Shown: positions 51,416-59,365, numbered from the stretch's first letter. The stretch: 64,000 nucleotides of DNA from Actinoallomurus vinaceus (GCF_039542055.1 NZ_BAABHK010000005.1:186001-250000); one strand, 5' to 3'. Notes: generated from the sequence alone by a model not told the origin. Translations and numbers: made by a program.

Positions 51416-52612
51416 ATGAGGACCCTGTGGGTCGACGCGGGTAACGGCGCGGCCGGTGACATGCTGCTCGCGGCGCTGGTGGACGCCGGCGCCGACCTCG
51501 ACGCCGTACGGGCGGGTCTGCGCGGCCTCGCCGTGGAGCCCCTGGACGTCGAGGTGACCCAGGTGCGCCGGCACGGGCTGCGCGCCCGGTACGCCGAGGT
51601 CCGGGCCCCGCACAGCCATGTCTCGCGGAACCTCGCGGACGTCACCGCGATCATCACGGCCGCCGCCCTGCCGGAGGAGGCGAGGGAGTTCGCCCTGGCC
51701 GTCTTCCAGCGGCTCGCCCGCGCGGAGGCCCGGGTGCACGGCGTGGACGTCTCGGAGATCCACTTCCACGAGGTCGGGGCGCTCGACGCCATCGCCGACG
51801 TCACCGGGTGCGCGCTCGCCCTCCACGATCTCGGCCTGCTCGGCGCCGCGACGCGCGTCGTGTCGCCGGTCGCGGCCGGGTCCGGCGTCGTCCGTGCCGC
51901 CCACGGGCCGCTGCCCGTCCCGGTCCCCGCCGTCCTCGAACTGCTCACCGAGGCCGGCGCGCCGCTGCGCTCGCACCCCGCCGCGATGGAGCTGTGCACC
52001 CCGACCGGCGCCGCGCTGCTCGCCACGCTCGCCACCGACTGGGGCCCCGCGCCGGACTGTGTCCCGCGCGCCACCGGCACCGGCGCCGGCCGCGCCGACC
52101 CCGATGGCCATCCGAACGTCCTGCGCGTGCTGATCGGGGAGGCGGCCGACGCGTCCGGCTGGGCGACTGCGGAGATGCGCCGCGTGGACACCACCGTCGA
52201 CGACCTCGATCCGCGGCTGTGGCCGGACGTGCTGGAGGCCCTGCGGTCGGCCGGAGCCGTCGACGCCTGGTGCTCACCCGTGCTGATGCGCAAGGGCCGC
52301 CCCGGGCAGGTGCTGAGCGTCCTGGCGGACCCGCAGCGGCTCGACGCCGTGTGCCGCGTGATCTTCGAGCAGACGACGACGCTCGGTGTGCGCGTCTCGC
52401 CGGTCGAGCGCCGTTCCCTCGAGCGCGACCAGATCACCGTGCTGGTGGCCGGGGGAGCGACGGTCGGCGTCAAGCGCGGCCTGCTGAACGGCGAGGTCGT
52501 GACGGCGCAGCCGGAGTACGACGACGTCCGCGCCGCCGCGACGGCGACCGGCCGTCCCGTACGGGAGGTGCTCGACGAGGCCGCGAGGCGGGCCGGCGAA
52601 CGCGATTCCTAG
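51416..52612 (+). CDS. larC: Nickel insertion protein LarC (CTP-dependent), single reading frame
   Basis: 398 residues from ATG 51416 with AGGGAAGG upstream. The N-terminal domain starts LWVDAGNGAAGDMLLAALVDAG and carries HSHVSRNLADV and SEIHFHEVGALDAIADVTG, the conserved LarC blocks with His/Glu/Asp metal residues. The C-terminal domain (VDTTVDDLDPRLWPDVLEAL, SPVLMRKGRPGQVLSVL) is fused without the frameshift that splits larC1/larC2 in some lactobacilli. LarC inserts nickel into the dithiolated pincer nucleotide. The last 66 bases of the gene are repeated twice more just downstream. Confidence 0.95.
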   Translation: MRTLWVDAGNGAAGDMLLAALVDAGADLDAVRAGLRGLAVEPLDVEVTQVRRHGLRARYAEVRAPHSHVSRNLADVTAIITAAALPEEAREFALAVFQRLARAEARVHGVDVSEIHFHEVGALDAIADVTGCALALHDLGLLGAATRVVSPVAAGSGVVRAAHGPLPVPVPAVLELLTEAGAPLRSHPAAMELCTPTGAALLATLATDWGPAPDCVPRATGTGAGRADPDGHPNVLRVLIGEAADASGWATAEMRRVDTTVDDLDPRLWPDVLEALRSAGAVDAWCSPVLMRKGRPGQVLSVLADPQRLDAVCRVIFEQTTTLGVRVSPVERRSLERDQITVLVAGGATVGVKRGLLNGEVVTAQPEYDDVRAAATATGRPVREVLDEAARRAGERDS

Positions 52613-52742
52613 ACCGGCCGCTCCGTACGGGGCGTGCTCGCCGAGGCCGCGAGGCGGGCCGGCGAACGCGATTCCTAGACCGGCCGTCCCGTACGGGGCG
52701 TGCTCGCCGAGGTCGCAAGGCGGGTCGGCGAAGGCGATTCCT
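52546..52742 (+). repeat. 66-bp tandem triplication of the larC 3' end
   Basis: Copy 1 is the larC tail (52546-52611), copy 2 is 52612-52677 and copy 3 is 52678-52742. Each begins GACCGGCCG(T/C)(C/T)CCGTACGG and ends GCGATTCCT(A/G). The period is 66 bases (22 codons), so the reading frame is kept, with TAG after copies 1 and 2. Copy 3 is more diverged. Confidence 0.95.
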
Positions 52743-52869
52743 GGCCGCGAGGGTGCCCTATTTCGGCCATTGCGTTGGTATGGCCTTTTCTGTCGTGTTT
52801 TCTGGATCTGACCTGATCTCGACGGCGAAGGCGTCCGGCGAGGCTTGACCGTTCGCATGAGGGAACGCG

Positions 52870-53907
52870 ATGCGACAACGGGGGATCCTGAGAATCCACT
52901 TCACCACTGGGGACCTCGTTCGGACCCATCTGGTCGACGTGCCCGATCCGATGTGGGAGACCGTGCTCAGCCTGCACGTCCTGCAGGGGCGTGCGGGGCA
53001 GGCGGCGTTCGGCGAGTGGCGGCAGCGGGTGCGCCGCGACCTGTTCCGGCGCGGGGAGGCGGGCACGGTGCGGGAGCGGTTGTTCTCCGTCGTGCCCAGG
53101 GCGGGCTACTTCCCCGACTTCCTCACCCCGCCGGAGGGCCTGCTCGGTCTGGAGGCCGGCATCGAGGCCATGTGCGGCGTCCCGTCCCGGCGTCTCGCCG
53201 CGGAGCTGGAACGGCTGGGCGGCGAGAACGATCCGTCCTCCTGGCGGCGTGCCCTGGCGGAGCCCGGCACCCGGACGAGGTCGGAACTCGGCGAGAGCTT
53301 CCGGGCCTACCATCAGGCCGCTCTACGCCCGTACTGGGCCGACGTCCAATCCCGCGTCCACGCCGATCGGGCGCTGCGATCCCGGTTGTTACGAGAAGAG
53401 GGAGTCGCCGCGCTCTTCAGCAGTTTCGCCCCGTACATGCGCTGGCGAGCCCCGGTACTCGAGGCGGACTATCCGGTCGATAAGGAGTTGCGTCTCGACG
53501 GACGCGGACTGCTTCTCATCCCCTCCTATTTCTGCTGGCGGCAGCCGGTCACGCTCGCCGACCCCGAACTTCCGCCGACCCTCGTCTACCCCGTCGAACA
53601 CGACGCCCAGGGGCTGGCCTCGCCCGGCCGCGGCGAGGAGGCGCTGGCGCGGCTGCTCGGGCCGACCCGCGCCGCGGTGCTCCGGGCGACGATCGTCGGT
53701 CCGACGACCGGAGAACTCGCCGACCGCGTCGGCATCTCCCCGGCCGGAGCCAGCCAGCACACGACGACGCTCCGCGAAGCCGGTCTGATCGCCAGCCGGC
53801 GCCAGGCCAACCGCACGATCCATGTCCTGACGCCGCTGGGGTGGGCTCTCCTCACCGGCGACCTCGGGCATTCGCTGCCGGCCGCGGCTGGCCTCTCGCC
53901 GCGCTGA
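52870..53907 (+). CDS. ArsR-type winged-helix regulator with a large N-terminal domain (DUF5937-like)
   Basis: 345 residues from ATG 52870 (GAGGGAA upstream). Residues ~1-245 are a conserved actinobacterial domain (LRIHFTTGDLVRTHLVDVPDPMWETVLSLHVLQG; later LLLIPSYFCWRQPVTL). The C-terminal ~80 residues are an ArsR-like winged helix (AAVLRATIVGPTTGELADRVGISPAGASQHTTTLREAGLI, then RTIHVLTPLGWALL). No metal-binding cysteine pair is present, so the ligand is probably not a metal. Targets are unknown; it may control the next operon or act elsewhere. Confidence 0.85.
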   Translation: MRQRGILRIHFTTGDLVRTHLVDVPDPMWETVLSLHVLQGRAGQAAFGEWRQRVRRDLFRRGEAGTVRERLFSVVPRAGYFPDFLTPPEGLLGLEAGIEAMCGVPSRRLAAELERLGGENDPSSWRRALAEPGTRTRSELGESFRAYHQAALRPYWADVQSRVHADRALRSRLLREEGVAALFSSFAPYMRWRAPVLEADYPVDKELRLDGRGLLLIPSYFCWRQPVTLADPELPPTLVYPVEHDAQGLASPGRGEEALARLLGPTRAAVLRATIVGPTTGELADRVGISPAGASQHTTTLREAGLIASRRQANRTIHVLTPLGWALLTGDLGHSLPAAAGLSPR

Positions 53908-53978
53908 CGCCGTAGGAGTCTCGGGCGCGGGAGGAGCGGAGCCGATGTGATGCCGGCCCGAACCGACGACGCGAACTA

Positions 53979-54009
53979 GCTAGCGAGCTAGCATGCTAGC
54001 ATCGCCTCT
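53979..54009 (+). promoter_or_regulatory. Three GCTAGC boxes at 8-bp spacing overlapping a leaderless promoter
   Basis: GCTAGC palindromes start at 53979, 53987 and 53995. The last one merges into TAGCAT (53997-54002), a good -10 whose transcription start would fall at or just before GTG 54010; there is no Shine-Dalgarno sequence. Helically spaced short palindromes are a typical operator for ribbon-helix-helix proteins, and the first gene encodes one, so autoregulation is likely. Confidence 0.7.
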
Positions 54010-54189
54010 GTGGGAGACGAGGACGTGAAGCAGTTCAACGTGTACCTGCCGATCGGGTTGATCAAGCAGGTCAAGTACCGCGCCATCGAGTCGGAGCTGT
54101 CGCTGTCGGCGCTGGTCGCCGAGGCACTGCGCGCCTACCTCGATGCCCCCCACTCCGAGCAAGAGCGACCGTCTGACAAGGAGGCCTGA
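54010..54189 (+). CDS. Ribbon-helix-helix (CopG/Arc-type) DNA-binding protein
   Basis: 59 residues from GTG 54010, apparently leaderless. VKQFNVYLPIGLIKQVKYRA gives the beta strand and first helix, and LSLSALVAEALRAYL the second helix of an RHH dimer; the tail is acidic and disordered. It carries the strand residues that would read DNA bases. The gene's last bases (AAGGAGGCCTGA) contain the ribosome site of the following VOC gene, so translation is linked. It probably binds the three GCTAGC boxes ahead of it. Confidence 0.82.
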   Translation: MGDEDVKQFNVYLPIGLIKQVKYRAIESELSLSALVAEALRAYLDAPHSEQERPSDKEA

Positions 54190-54190
54190 T

Positions 54191-54565
54191 ATGGCGACCG
54201 AAGGCATCGAGGCCGTGTTCATGGAGACCCACAACTGGGGCAAGGCCGCGAAGTTCTTCCAGAGGCTGGGTTATGAGTTGGAGTTCGCCACGGACCACAA
54301 CTCCGGCCAGCTGCGCAACGGCGACGGCCCCACCCTCTTCATCGCCGAGGTCCCGGAGGACCGGGAACCTCAGATGCAGCTGGTGCTGAAGGTGCCCGAC
54401 GCTGACGCCTTCCGACTCGACGCCGATATCGAGGTGGTGACCCCGTTCGAGGACACCCACTTCGGGACCAGGCTGATGACCGTACGCGACCCGGACGGGC
54501 GGCTCTGGAGTCTTCAGGCTCCGGCCAAGAACCAGCCGCAGGGAAGCGAAACGGGCCATGAGTGA
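54191..54565 (+). CDS. VOC-superfamily (glyoxalase/bleomycin-resistance-like) protein
   Basis: 124 residues from ATG 54191, seven bases after AAGGAGG. The VOC fold shows IEAVFMETHNWGKAAKFFQRLGYELEF at the start and TRLMTVRDPDGRLWSLQAP at the end. One beta-alpha-beta-beta-beta module is split over the chain, so it acts as a dimer. It may bind or inactivate a small molecule, or serve as a ligand sensor for the MFS exporter encoded downstream. Co-occurrence with a drug-efflux gene favours a resistance role, which remains inference. Confidence 0.85.
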   Translation: MATEGIEAVFMETHNWGKAAKFFQRLGYELEFATDHNSGQLRNGDGPTLFIAEVPEDREPQMQLVLKVPDADAFRLDADIEVVTPFEDTHFGTRLMTVRDPDGRLWSLQAPAKNQPQGSETGHE

Positions 54566-54701
54566 CGAGCAGGCCGTGGCTCAGAACGGCACGGCGCGGC
54601 GAGTCCGCGTGTTGCGAGTCCACGGAATGTCGCCCCAGGTTCTCGATGACGAGACCGGCATCGGGCCTGCGTGCCGGAATGCGCGGAGACAGCGGTGGTG
54701 A
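54558..54701 (+). CDS. Small ORF linking the VOC and MFS genes
   Basis: 47 codons from ATG 54558 to TGA 54699-54701. It starts inside the last codons of the VOC gene (8-base overlap) and its TGA overlaps the probable GTG start of the MFS gene (GTGA). The product is polar and basic (VAQNGTARRVRVLRVHGMSP, then a C-terminal ARRQRW) with no membrane helix. Overlaps on both sides argue for real, coupled translation, perhaps to deliver ribosomes to the MFS gene. I recognise no family. Confidence 0.5.
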   Translation: MSDEQAVAQNGTARRVRVLRVHGMSPQVLDDETGIGPACRNARRQRW

Positions 54702-56188
54702 GCGAGACGACCGCGGCGGGCTCGGCAGGTGCGTCGGCGCCGCCGAGCCCGCCGCGGCGTGGGCTCGGCATGCTCGTCGTGATGATCGGCGTGCTCATCG
54801 CGGCGATCGACGGCACGATCGTGGTGCTCGCCCTCCCCGCGATCGAACACGACCTGAACATCTCCCTGACCTCGGTCACCTGGGTGGTCGTGGCGTACCT
54901 GCTGGTCGTCACGGTGCTGGCCACCCAGGTGGGCCGGCTCGGCGACATGTACGGCCGGGTGCGGATGTACGAGGCCGGGTTCGTGATCTTCGTGCTCGGC
55001 TCGGTGCTGTGCGCGCTGGCCTGGAACGCGACGGCCATCATCGGCTTTCGCGTTCTCCAGGGTCTTGGCGCCGCACTGATCGCCGCCAACAGCGGTGCGG
55101 TCATCGCCGAGCTGTACCCGCCGCAGGAACGCGGCCGCGCCTACGGGTTCAACGCGTTCGTGTTCTCGCTGGGCTCGGTGCTGGGCGTACTGCTCGGCGG
55201 GGTCATCGTGACCTACGTGTCCTGGCGGTGGATCTTCTGGATCAACCTGCCGGTCGGCCTGGTCGCGCTGGTGCTGGCGGCCCGAGTGCTGCGGGATCGC
55301 GGAGAGCGGGTACGCCGGCGGCTCGACTCACTGGGCATGATCAGCCTGGGACTGGGGCTGTTCGGCGTGCTGTGGGCGATGACCAAGCTGGCCGTCGAGC
55401 CGTTGAACGCCACTCAGATCGGTTGCCTGGTCGGCGGCGTGGCTCTGCTGGGGGCGTTCGCGTTCATCGAGGTGCGGCACAAGGAGCCGACCCTGGACCT
55501 GTCCTTGTTCCGGATTCCCGCGATGGTGCCCTCGTTGCTGGCCTCGCTCTTGCAGAGTCTCGGCAGCTTCGCCGTGCTCTTCTTGGTGATCATGTATTTG
55601 CAGGGCCCACGGGGGCTGAGCCCGATCGCCGCATCGTTGCTGTTGGTGCCGGGCTATGTGATCGGGGCGATGGTGGGCCCGTACACCGGGCGGGTCGCCG
55701 ACCGGTTGGGACCGGTGATCCCGGCGACCGCCGGACTGGGTATCTCGGTCATCGCGCTGGTCATCTTCGCCCAGATGACCACGACCAGCAGTCTGTGGCT
55801 ACCGGCGATCGGCAACGCGGTGATCATGGTCGGGGGCAGCTTCTTCTATTCGGCCAACAGTTCTGCGGTGATGAAGACCGCCCCGCCCGAACGGCTGGGG
55901 ATCGCCTCCGGTGTGCTGAGGACGTTCGCCAGCGTCGGCATGGTGTTCTCCTTCACCATCGCCATTCTCGTCGCCGCGCACTCCATTCCGCGCAGTACGG
56001 CCTTCGCCATCTTCGTCGGCACCACCAGCCTGTACGGGCGAGACGTCGCCGCCTTCACCGGTGGATTGAGCGTGGCCTTCTACACCCTGATGGGCATCAT
56101 GGCCCTTGCCGCCGCCCTGTCGGCGATCCGCGGCCGGGGCAACGTAAGGAAGACCGAACCCGAACCCGGGACCGCGGCCGGACGATGA
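54698..56188 (+). CDS. DHA2-type (14-helix) MFS drug exporter
   Basis: 496 residues from GTG 54698 (GGAGA eight bases upstream; GTG 54695 and 54671 also in frame). Motif D1-type AIDGTIVVLALPAIEHDL, motif A GRLGDMYGRVRMY and motif C-type VFSLGSVLGVLLGGVIV place it among EmrB/QacA proton-driven drug exporters. Fourteen hydrophobic segments can be traced. The polar C-terminus is short. It is the last gene of the RHH-VOC-small ORF operon, so expression is probably repressed by the RHH protein. Confidence 0.92.
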   Translation: MSETTAAGSAGASAPPSPPRRGLGMLVVMIGVLIAAIDGTIVVLALPAIEHDLNISLTSVTWVVVAYLLVVTVLATQVGRLGDMYGRVRMYEAGFVIFVLGSVLCALAWNATAIIGFRVLQGLGAALIAANSGAVIAELYPPQERGRAYGFNAFVFSLGSVLGVLLGGVIVTYVSWRWIFWINLPVGLVALVLAARVLRDRGERVRRRLDSLGMISLGLGLFGVLWAMTKLAVEPLNATQIGCLVGGVALLGAFAFIEVRHKEPTLDLSLFRIPAMVPSLLASLLQSLGSFAVLFLVIMYLQGPRGLSPIAASLLLVPGYVIGAMVGPYTGRVADRLGPVIPATAGLGISVIALVIFAQMTTTSSLWLPAIGNAVIMVGGSFFYSANSSAVMKTAPPERLGIASGVLRTFASVGMVFSFTIAILVAAHSIPRSTAFAIFVGTTSLYGRDVAAFTGGLSVAFYTLMGIMALAAALSAIRGRGNVRKTEPEPGTAAGR

Positions 56189-56284
56189 GCCGCCGACCGG
56201 TCGAGCAGCGCGAACCGGCGTCGCCTGACCCGGAGGATCGAGCGACGCTCTCCGCAGCCGGCGCTGACCCGTCCCGAGAGAGGG

Positions 56285-57511
56285 TCAACTGCTCGGCGCG
56301 GGGACGGGCCGCCATCCGTGCCCGGCCCGGGTCGTCCAGCGCAGGAACACCAGGGCGAGAACCGCGACCGCGGCGGCCAGCCCGTACATCACGGCTGAGC
56401 CCGCGCCGAGGGCGGCACCCCCGGCGGCGGTCCCGGTCCCGATGCCGATGTAGATCGACGAGGCGTTCAGCGACACGACGAGCGGGGCCTCCTGGGGAGC
56501 GGCGGCGATGAGGCGGTGCTGCTGCGCGGGCGTCTGCGTCCACGTGCTCGCACCCCACAGCAGCACGAGCACCCCGGCGATCAGCGGCGACGTGACGCCG
56601 GTGGCGGCGCTGATCCCCAGCGCCGCCAGGGCGACGGCCATGGCGAGGTAGCCGCCGTTCAGCACGCGGATCGGGCCCCACCGGTCGGTGGCGTAGCCGG
56701 AGACGAGGTTGCCGGCCACGGCGCCCGCGCCGTACAGGAACAGCATCAGGACCGTCGAGCCCTCCGGCACCCCGACGCTCCGCAGCGCCGGGACGCTGTA
56801 CGCGTACACGGTGTAGCTCGCCGCCATGCCGAGGACGGTCAGCGGCAGCACCGACGCGACGGCGGGCCGCCGCAGCAGGGCGAGGCGCGCCCGCAGCGCG
56901 ACCCGCGGTCCGCCCGGCAGCACCGGCATGATCCAGAACACACCGGCCGCCGCCACCAGAGACAGCGCGGCCACCAGACCGAGGGCCGTACGCCAGCCGA
57001 GCCAGTGCCCCGCCAGGTCGCCCAGCGGCACCCCGAGCGCGGTGGCGACGGTCAGGCCGCCGACGACCACGGCCAGGGCCCGTGCCCGCACCTCCGCGCG
57101 GACCAGCGCCGCGCTGACCGCCCCGGCTCCGGGCGTGTAGACGGCGGCCCCGGCCGCCGCCAGCACCCGGCTCGCGATCAGCAGGGGCAGGTTCGGTGCC
57201 AGCGCCGAGGCCAGGTTGGCGACGCCCAGCACGACGAGCGCCCCGACCAGCAGCATGCGTCGTGGCAGCCGCGCGGTCAGGGTGGCCAGCACGGGGGCGA
57301 GGACGGCGTACGCGACGGCGAACACCGTGACCGACTGGCCCGCCGCTCCGGTGGACACGTGCAGCGTACGGGCCATGGACGGCAGGAACCCGGCGACGAT
57401 GAAGGCGTCCGTGCCGACGGCGAAGGTGCCCAGCGCGAGCACGAGCGTCGAGCCCAGGCCGCCCGGCCTCGTCACCTCTGCCACGCGAGGCCGATTCAGG
57501 ACATTCAACAT
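56285..57511 (-). CDS. 12-helix MFS exporter (Cmx/CmlR-like, DHA1)
   Basis: 408 residues from ATG 57511 (AGGGAG eight bases upstream). Motif D1 is GTFAVGTDAFIVAGFLPSMA; TARLPRRMLLVGAL is a motif A variant; motif C is the GWRTALGL-adjacent segment. This pattern is shared by actinobacterial chloramphenicol-type exporters. The start codon is inside a sequence (57494-57518) that matches the palindrome upstream of the neighbouring rrf2-type gene. Likely substrates are lipophilic drugs or metabolites. Confidence 0.9.
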   Translation of the reverse strand: MLNVLNRPRVAEVTRPGGLGSTLVLALGTFAVGTDAFIVAGFLPSMARTLHVSTGAAGQSVTVFAVAYAVLAPVLATLTARLPRRMLLVGALVVLGVANLASALAPNLPLLIASRVLAAAGAAVYTPGAGAVSAALVRAEVRARALAVVVGGLTVATALGVPLGDLAGHWLGWRTALGLVAALSLVAAAGVFWIMPVLPGGPRVALRARLALLRRPAVASVLPLTVLGMAASYTVYAYSVPALRSVGVPEGSTVLMLFLYGAGAVAGNLVSGYATDRWGPIRVLNGGYLAMAVALAALGISAATGVTSPLIAGVLVLLWGASTWTQTPAQQHRLIAAAPQEAPLVVSLNASSIYIGIGTGTAAGGAALGAGSAVMYGLAAAVAVLALVFLRWTTRAGHGWRPVPAPSS

Positions 57512-57518
57512 CCAGATT
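57494..57518 (-). promoter_or_regulatory. Operator for the Rrf2-type regulator, overlapping the MFS start codon
   Basis: Minus strand: AATCTGGA-N9-TCCTGAAT. The left half plus the next four bases (AATCTGGATGTT) are identical to the site upstream of the rrf2-type gene; the right half is degenerate. The start ATG of the exporter lies within it, so bound repressor would block initiation. Confidence 0.6.
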
Positions 57519-57558
57519 CTCCCTACAAGTCGGCCGGGATCGTCTCCCGGGGACTCGG

Positions 57559-58038
57559 TCAGCCGTTGACGCGTTCGTGCCAGCGCCGGGCGCGGGCGCC
57601 GGCCGACGAAGGCGCCGCCGCCATCAGGTCGGCGAGGGTCTGGGAGGCGAGCTCCCGCCGCCACGCCAGCTCCGCGCGACGCATCGCGACGGAGACTCCG
57701 CACATGTGCCGGAAGTCGCTCGCGGGAGCCTCCGCCCCCGCGCCCCGCTGCCGGATCTCCGTGCAGCGGAACGCCTCATCCGGCCCCTCGATCGCGGACA
57801 CGACGTCCATGAGCGTGATCTTCTCCGGAGGACGGGCGAGCCGGAACCCGCCACGTGCGCCGGCGGTCGAGGTCAGCACGCCCGCCCGGACCAGCGCCTG
57901 GAGCCGCTTGTTCAGGTACGCGGGCGGCAGCTCGAACCACGCCGCCAGCTTCGCCGTCGACAGCGGCTCCTCACCGCCGATCCAGGCCAGGGCCAGGCAG
58001 CAGTGCAGACCCCACTCGACGCCTTCGCCCATCCGCAT
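57559..58038 (-). CDS. Rrf2-family transcriptional regulator
   Basis: 159 residues from ATG 58038 (ATG 58032 also possible). The winged helix reads VEWGLHCCLALAWIGGEEPLSTAKLAAWFELPPAYLNKRLQALVRAGVL, with the wing GARGGFRLARPPEKITLMDVVSAIEG. C92 in RCTEI and C113 in HMCGV sit in the region where IscR/NsrR bind an Fe-S cluster, but the third cysteine of that group is not evident. It may sense redox stress or nitrosative stress, or a thiol-reactive drug. A perfect inverted repeat abuts its start, and the MFS gene 47 bases downstream on the same strand has a matching site. Confidence 0.88.
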   Translation of the reverse strand: MRMGEGVEWGLHCCLALAWIGGEEPLSTAKLAAWFELPPAYLNKRLQALVRAGVLTSTAGARGGFRLARPPEKITLMDVVSAIEGPDEAFRCTEIRQRGAGAEAPASDFRHMCGVSVAMRRAELAWRRELASQTLADLMAAAPSSAGARARRWHERVNG

Positions 58039-58063
58039 AATCTGGATGTTACCCGTCCAGATT
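58039..58063 (-). promoter_or_regulatory. Palindromic operator upstream of the Rrf2-type gene
   Basis: AATCTGGA (58039-58046), nine bases, TCCAGATT (58056-58063): a perfect 8-bp inverted repeat touching the start codon of the regulator; probable autoregulatory site. Confidence 0.7.
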
Positions 58064-58226
58064 GCTCCTAACCGGATTTCCTGGGGAACGACCAACGAAC
58101 GCGACTCCGACGACAGCTGCGGTGAGTCGATCGAGGACCTCCTCGGTGCTCCTGCGCCGGGTAAAGGGCCGTCGATGACTAGAATCGCCGGAATGCCAGG
58201 GCCGACCGCAGGAAAGCGCCGTACCC

Positions 58227-59315
58227 GTGGGTAGGGCCCGCACACTCGCACAGGTGTACCGGCACTTCGGTGAGGTCGACGCCGCCGAAACATCGCCGCT
58301 GTACGAGCGCGTCGCCGTCGCCCTGAGCGAGTCCGACGAGGCGCTGCGCGCCATCGAGGCGGTACCGGCGCGCAAGCGGCACCCCACGGTGATCCTTGCC
58401 GCGCTGCACGACCTCGCCCTCGCCGGACGCGCCCCGGCGCTCGCCGCGGCCTATGCCGCCGCGGACGGCGACGCCGCCGCCGGCGCGGCGATCGACACGC
58501 TGGTGCGAATGACCGACTCGGTCGTGGCCATCGCCGCGCGCCGGCAGACGCGGACCAACGAGACCGGACGCTGCGCCGTGCTGTATCCGGCCATCGTCGA
58601 GGCGGCACGCCGGGTGGGCGCGAATGCGGTCGGGCTGATCGACGTGGGCTGTTCGGCCGGGCTCAATCTCAATGTCGATCGCGTTGGCATCACGTACGGC
58701 AACGGACAATCGCTGGGCGACCCGTCATCTCCCGTGCAGCTGTCTTCGTCGATCGTGGGAGACCGGCCCATCCCGACGCGGGCGATGCCCGAGGTCGTCG
58801 CCCGGATCGGCGTCGACCTCGATCCGGTCGACGTGACCGATGCGGATGAGGCCCGGTGGTTGCGCGCCTGCCTGGGGCCGGATCAGCCGGAGCGGGTCGC
58901 GAGGCTCGAAGCGGAGATGGCGTTGGCGGCGACGGCCCCTCCGCTGCTGCTGCGAGGTGACGCCGTCGAGGTGTTGCCCGACGCCTTCGCCCGTGTGCCC
59001 GCAGGCGCCCTGCCCGTCGTCACCACGACGTGGGCGCTGTCGCACTTCCCGCTCGAGAGCCGCCTGCGCTTCCTGCACCGCCTCGACGAAGCGGCGGCCG
59101 GCCGGCCGGTGGCGTGGGTGTCGGCGGAGGGGGTCGGAGTCGCGCCGGCGATACCGACACTCGGCGATCGCCGCGCCTCTGGCCACAGCATCATCGGCCT
59201 GGCGGTGTTCGACGGGCCGGCCCTGCGCGCCGAGGCCATTGGCCGCTGCTGGTCGCGGGGCCGCATGCTGGCGTGGCTGGCGGAAACCGACTCGCCGGCC
59301 ACCGCCGCTCCCTGA
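58227..59315 (+). CDS. DUF2332 family protein (methyltransferase-like fold)
   Basis: 362 residues from GTG 58227 (AGGAAAG upstream). The family pattern is clear: YRHFGEVDAAETSPLYERVA at the start, VGLIDVGCSAGLNLNVDRV in the middle (resembling a SAM-binding loop) and ALPVVTTTWALSHFPLESR. A function is not known for DUF2332, though the fold suggests a methyltransferase. No membrane or signal sequence. It stands alone between the Rrf2 gene and the oxidoreductase/sigma pair. Confidence 0.88.
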   Translation: MGRARTLAQVYRHFGEVDAAETSPLYERVAVALSESDEALRAIEAVPARKRHPTVILAALHDLALAGRAPALAAAYAAADGDAAAGAAIDTLVRMTDSVVAIAARRQTRTNETGRCAVLYPAIVEAARRVGANAVGLIDVGCSAGLNLNVDRVGITYGNGQSLGDPSSPVQLSSSIVGDRPIPTRAMPEVVARIGVDLDPVDVTDADEARWLRACLGPDQPERVARLEAEMALAATAPPLLLRGDAVEVLPDAFARVPAGALPVVTTTWALSHFPLESRLRFLHRLDEAAAGRPVAWVSAEGVGVAPAIPTLGDRRASGHSIIGLAVFDGPALRAEAIGRCWSRGRMLAWLAETDSPATAAP

Positions 59316-59342
59316 CCCGAACCAGGAAATCCGCGGAACGCA

Positions 59343-59365
59343 TGTCACGTTCGGCGGGTGTCGTT
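59343..59365 (+). promoter_or_regulatory. Possible ECF41-type promoter of the oxidoreductase gene
   Basis: TGTCAC (59343-59348) resembles the -35 box reported for ECF41 sigma factors; CGTT lies 13 bases later, but the usual spacing is about 16 and the usual -10 is CGTC. ECF41 factors normally control the adjacent oxidoreductase gene, so the site is plausible but weak. Confidence 0.25.
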
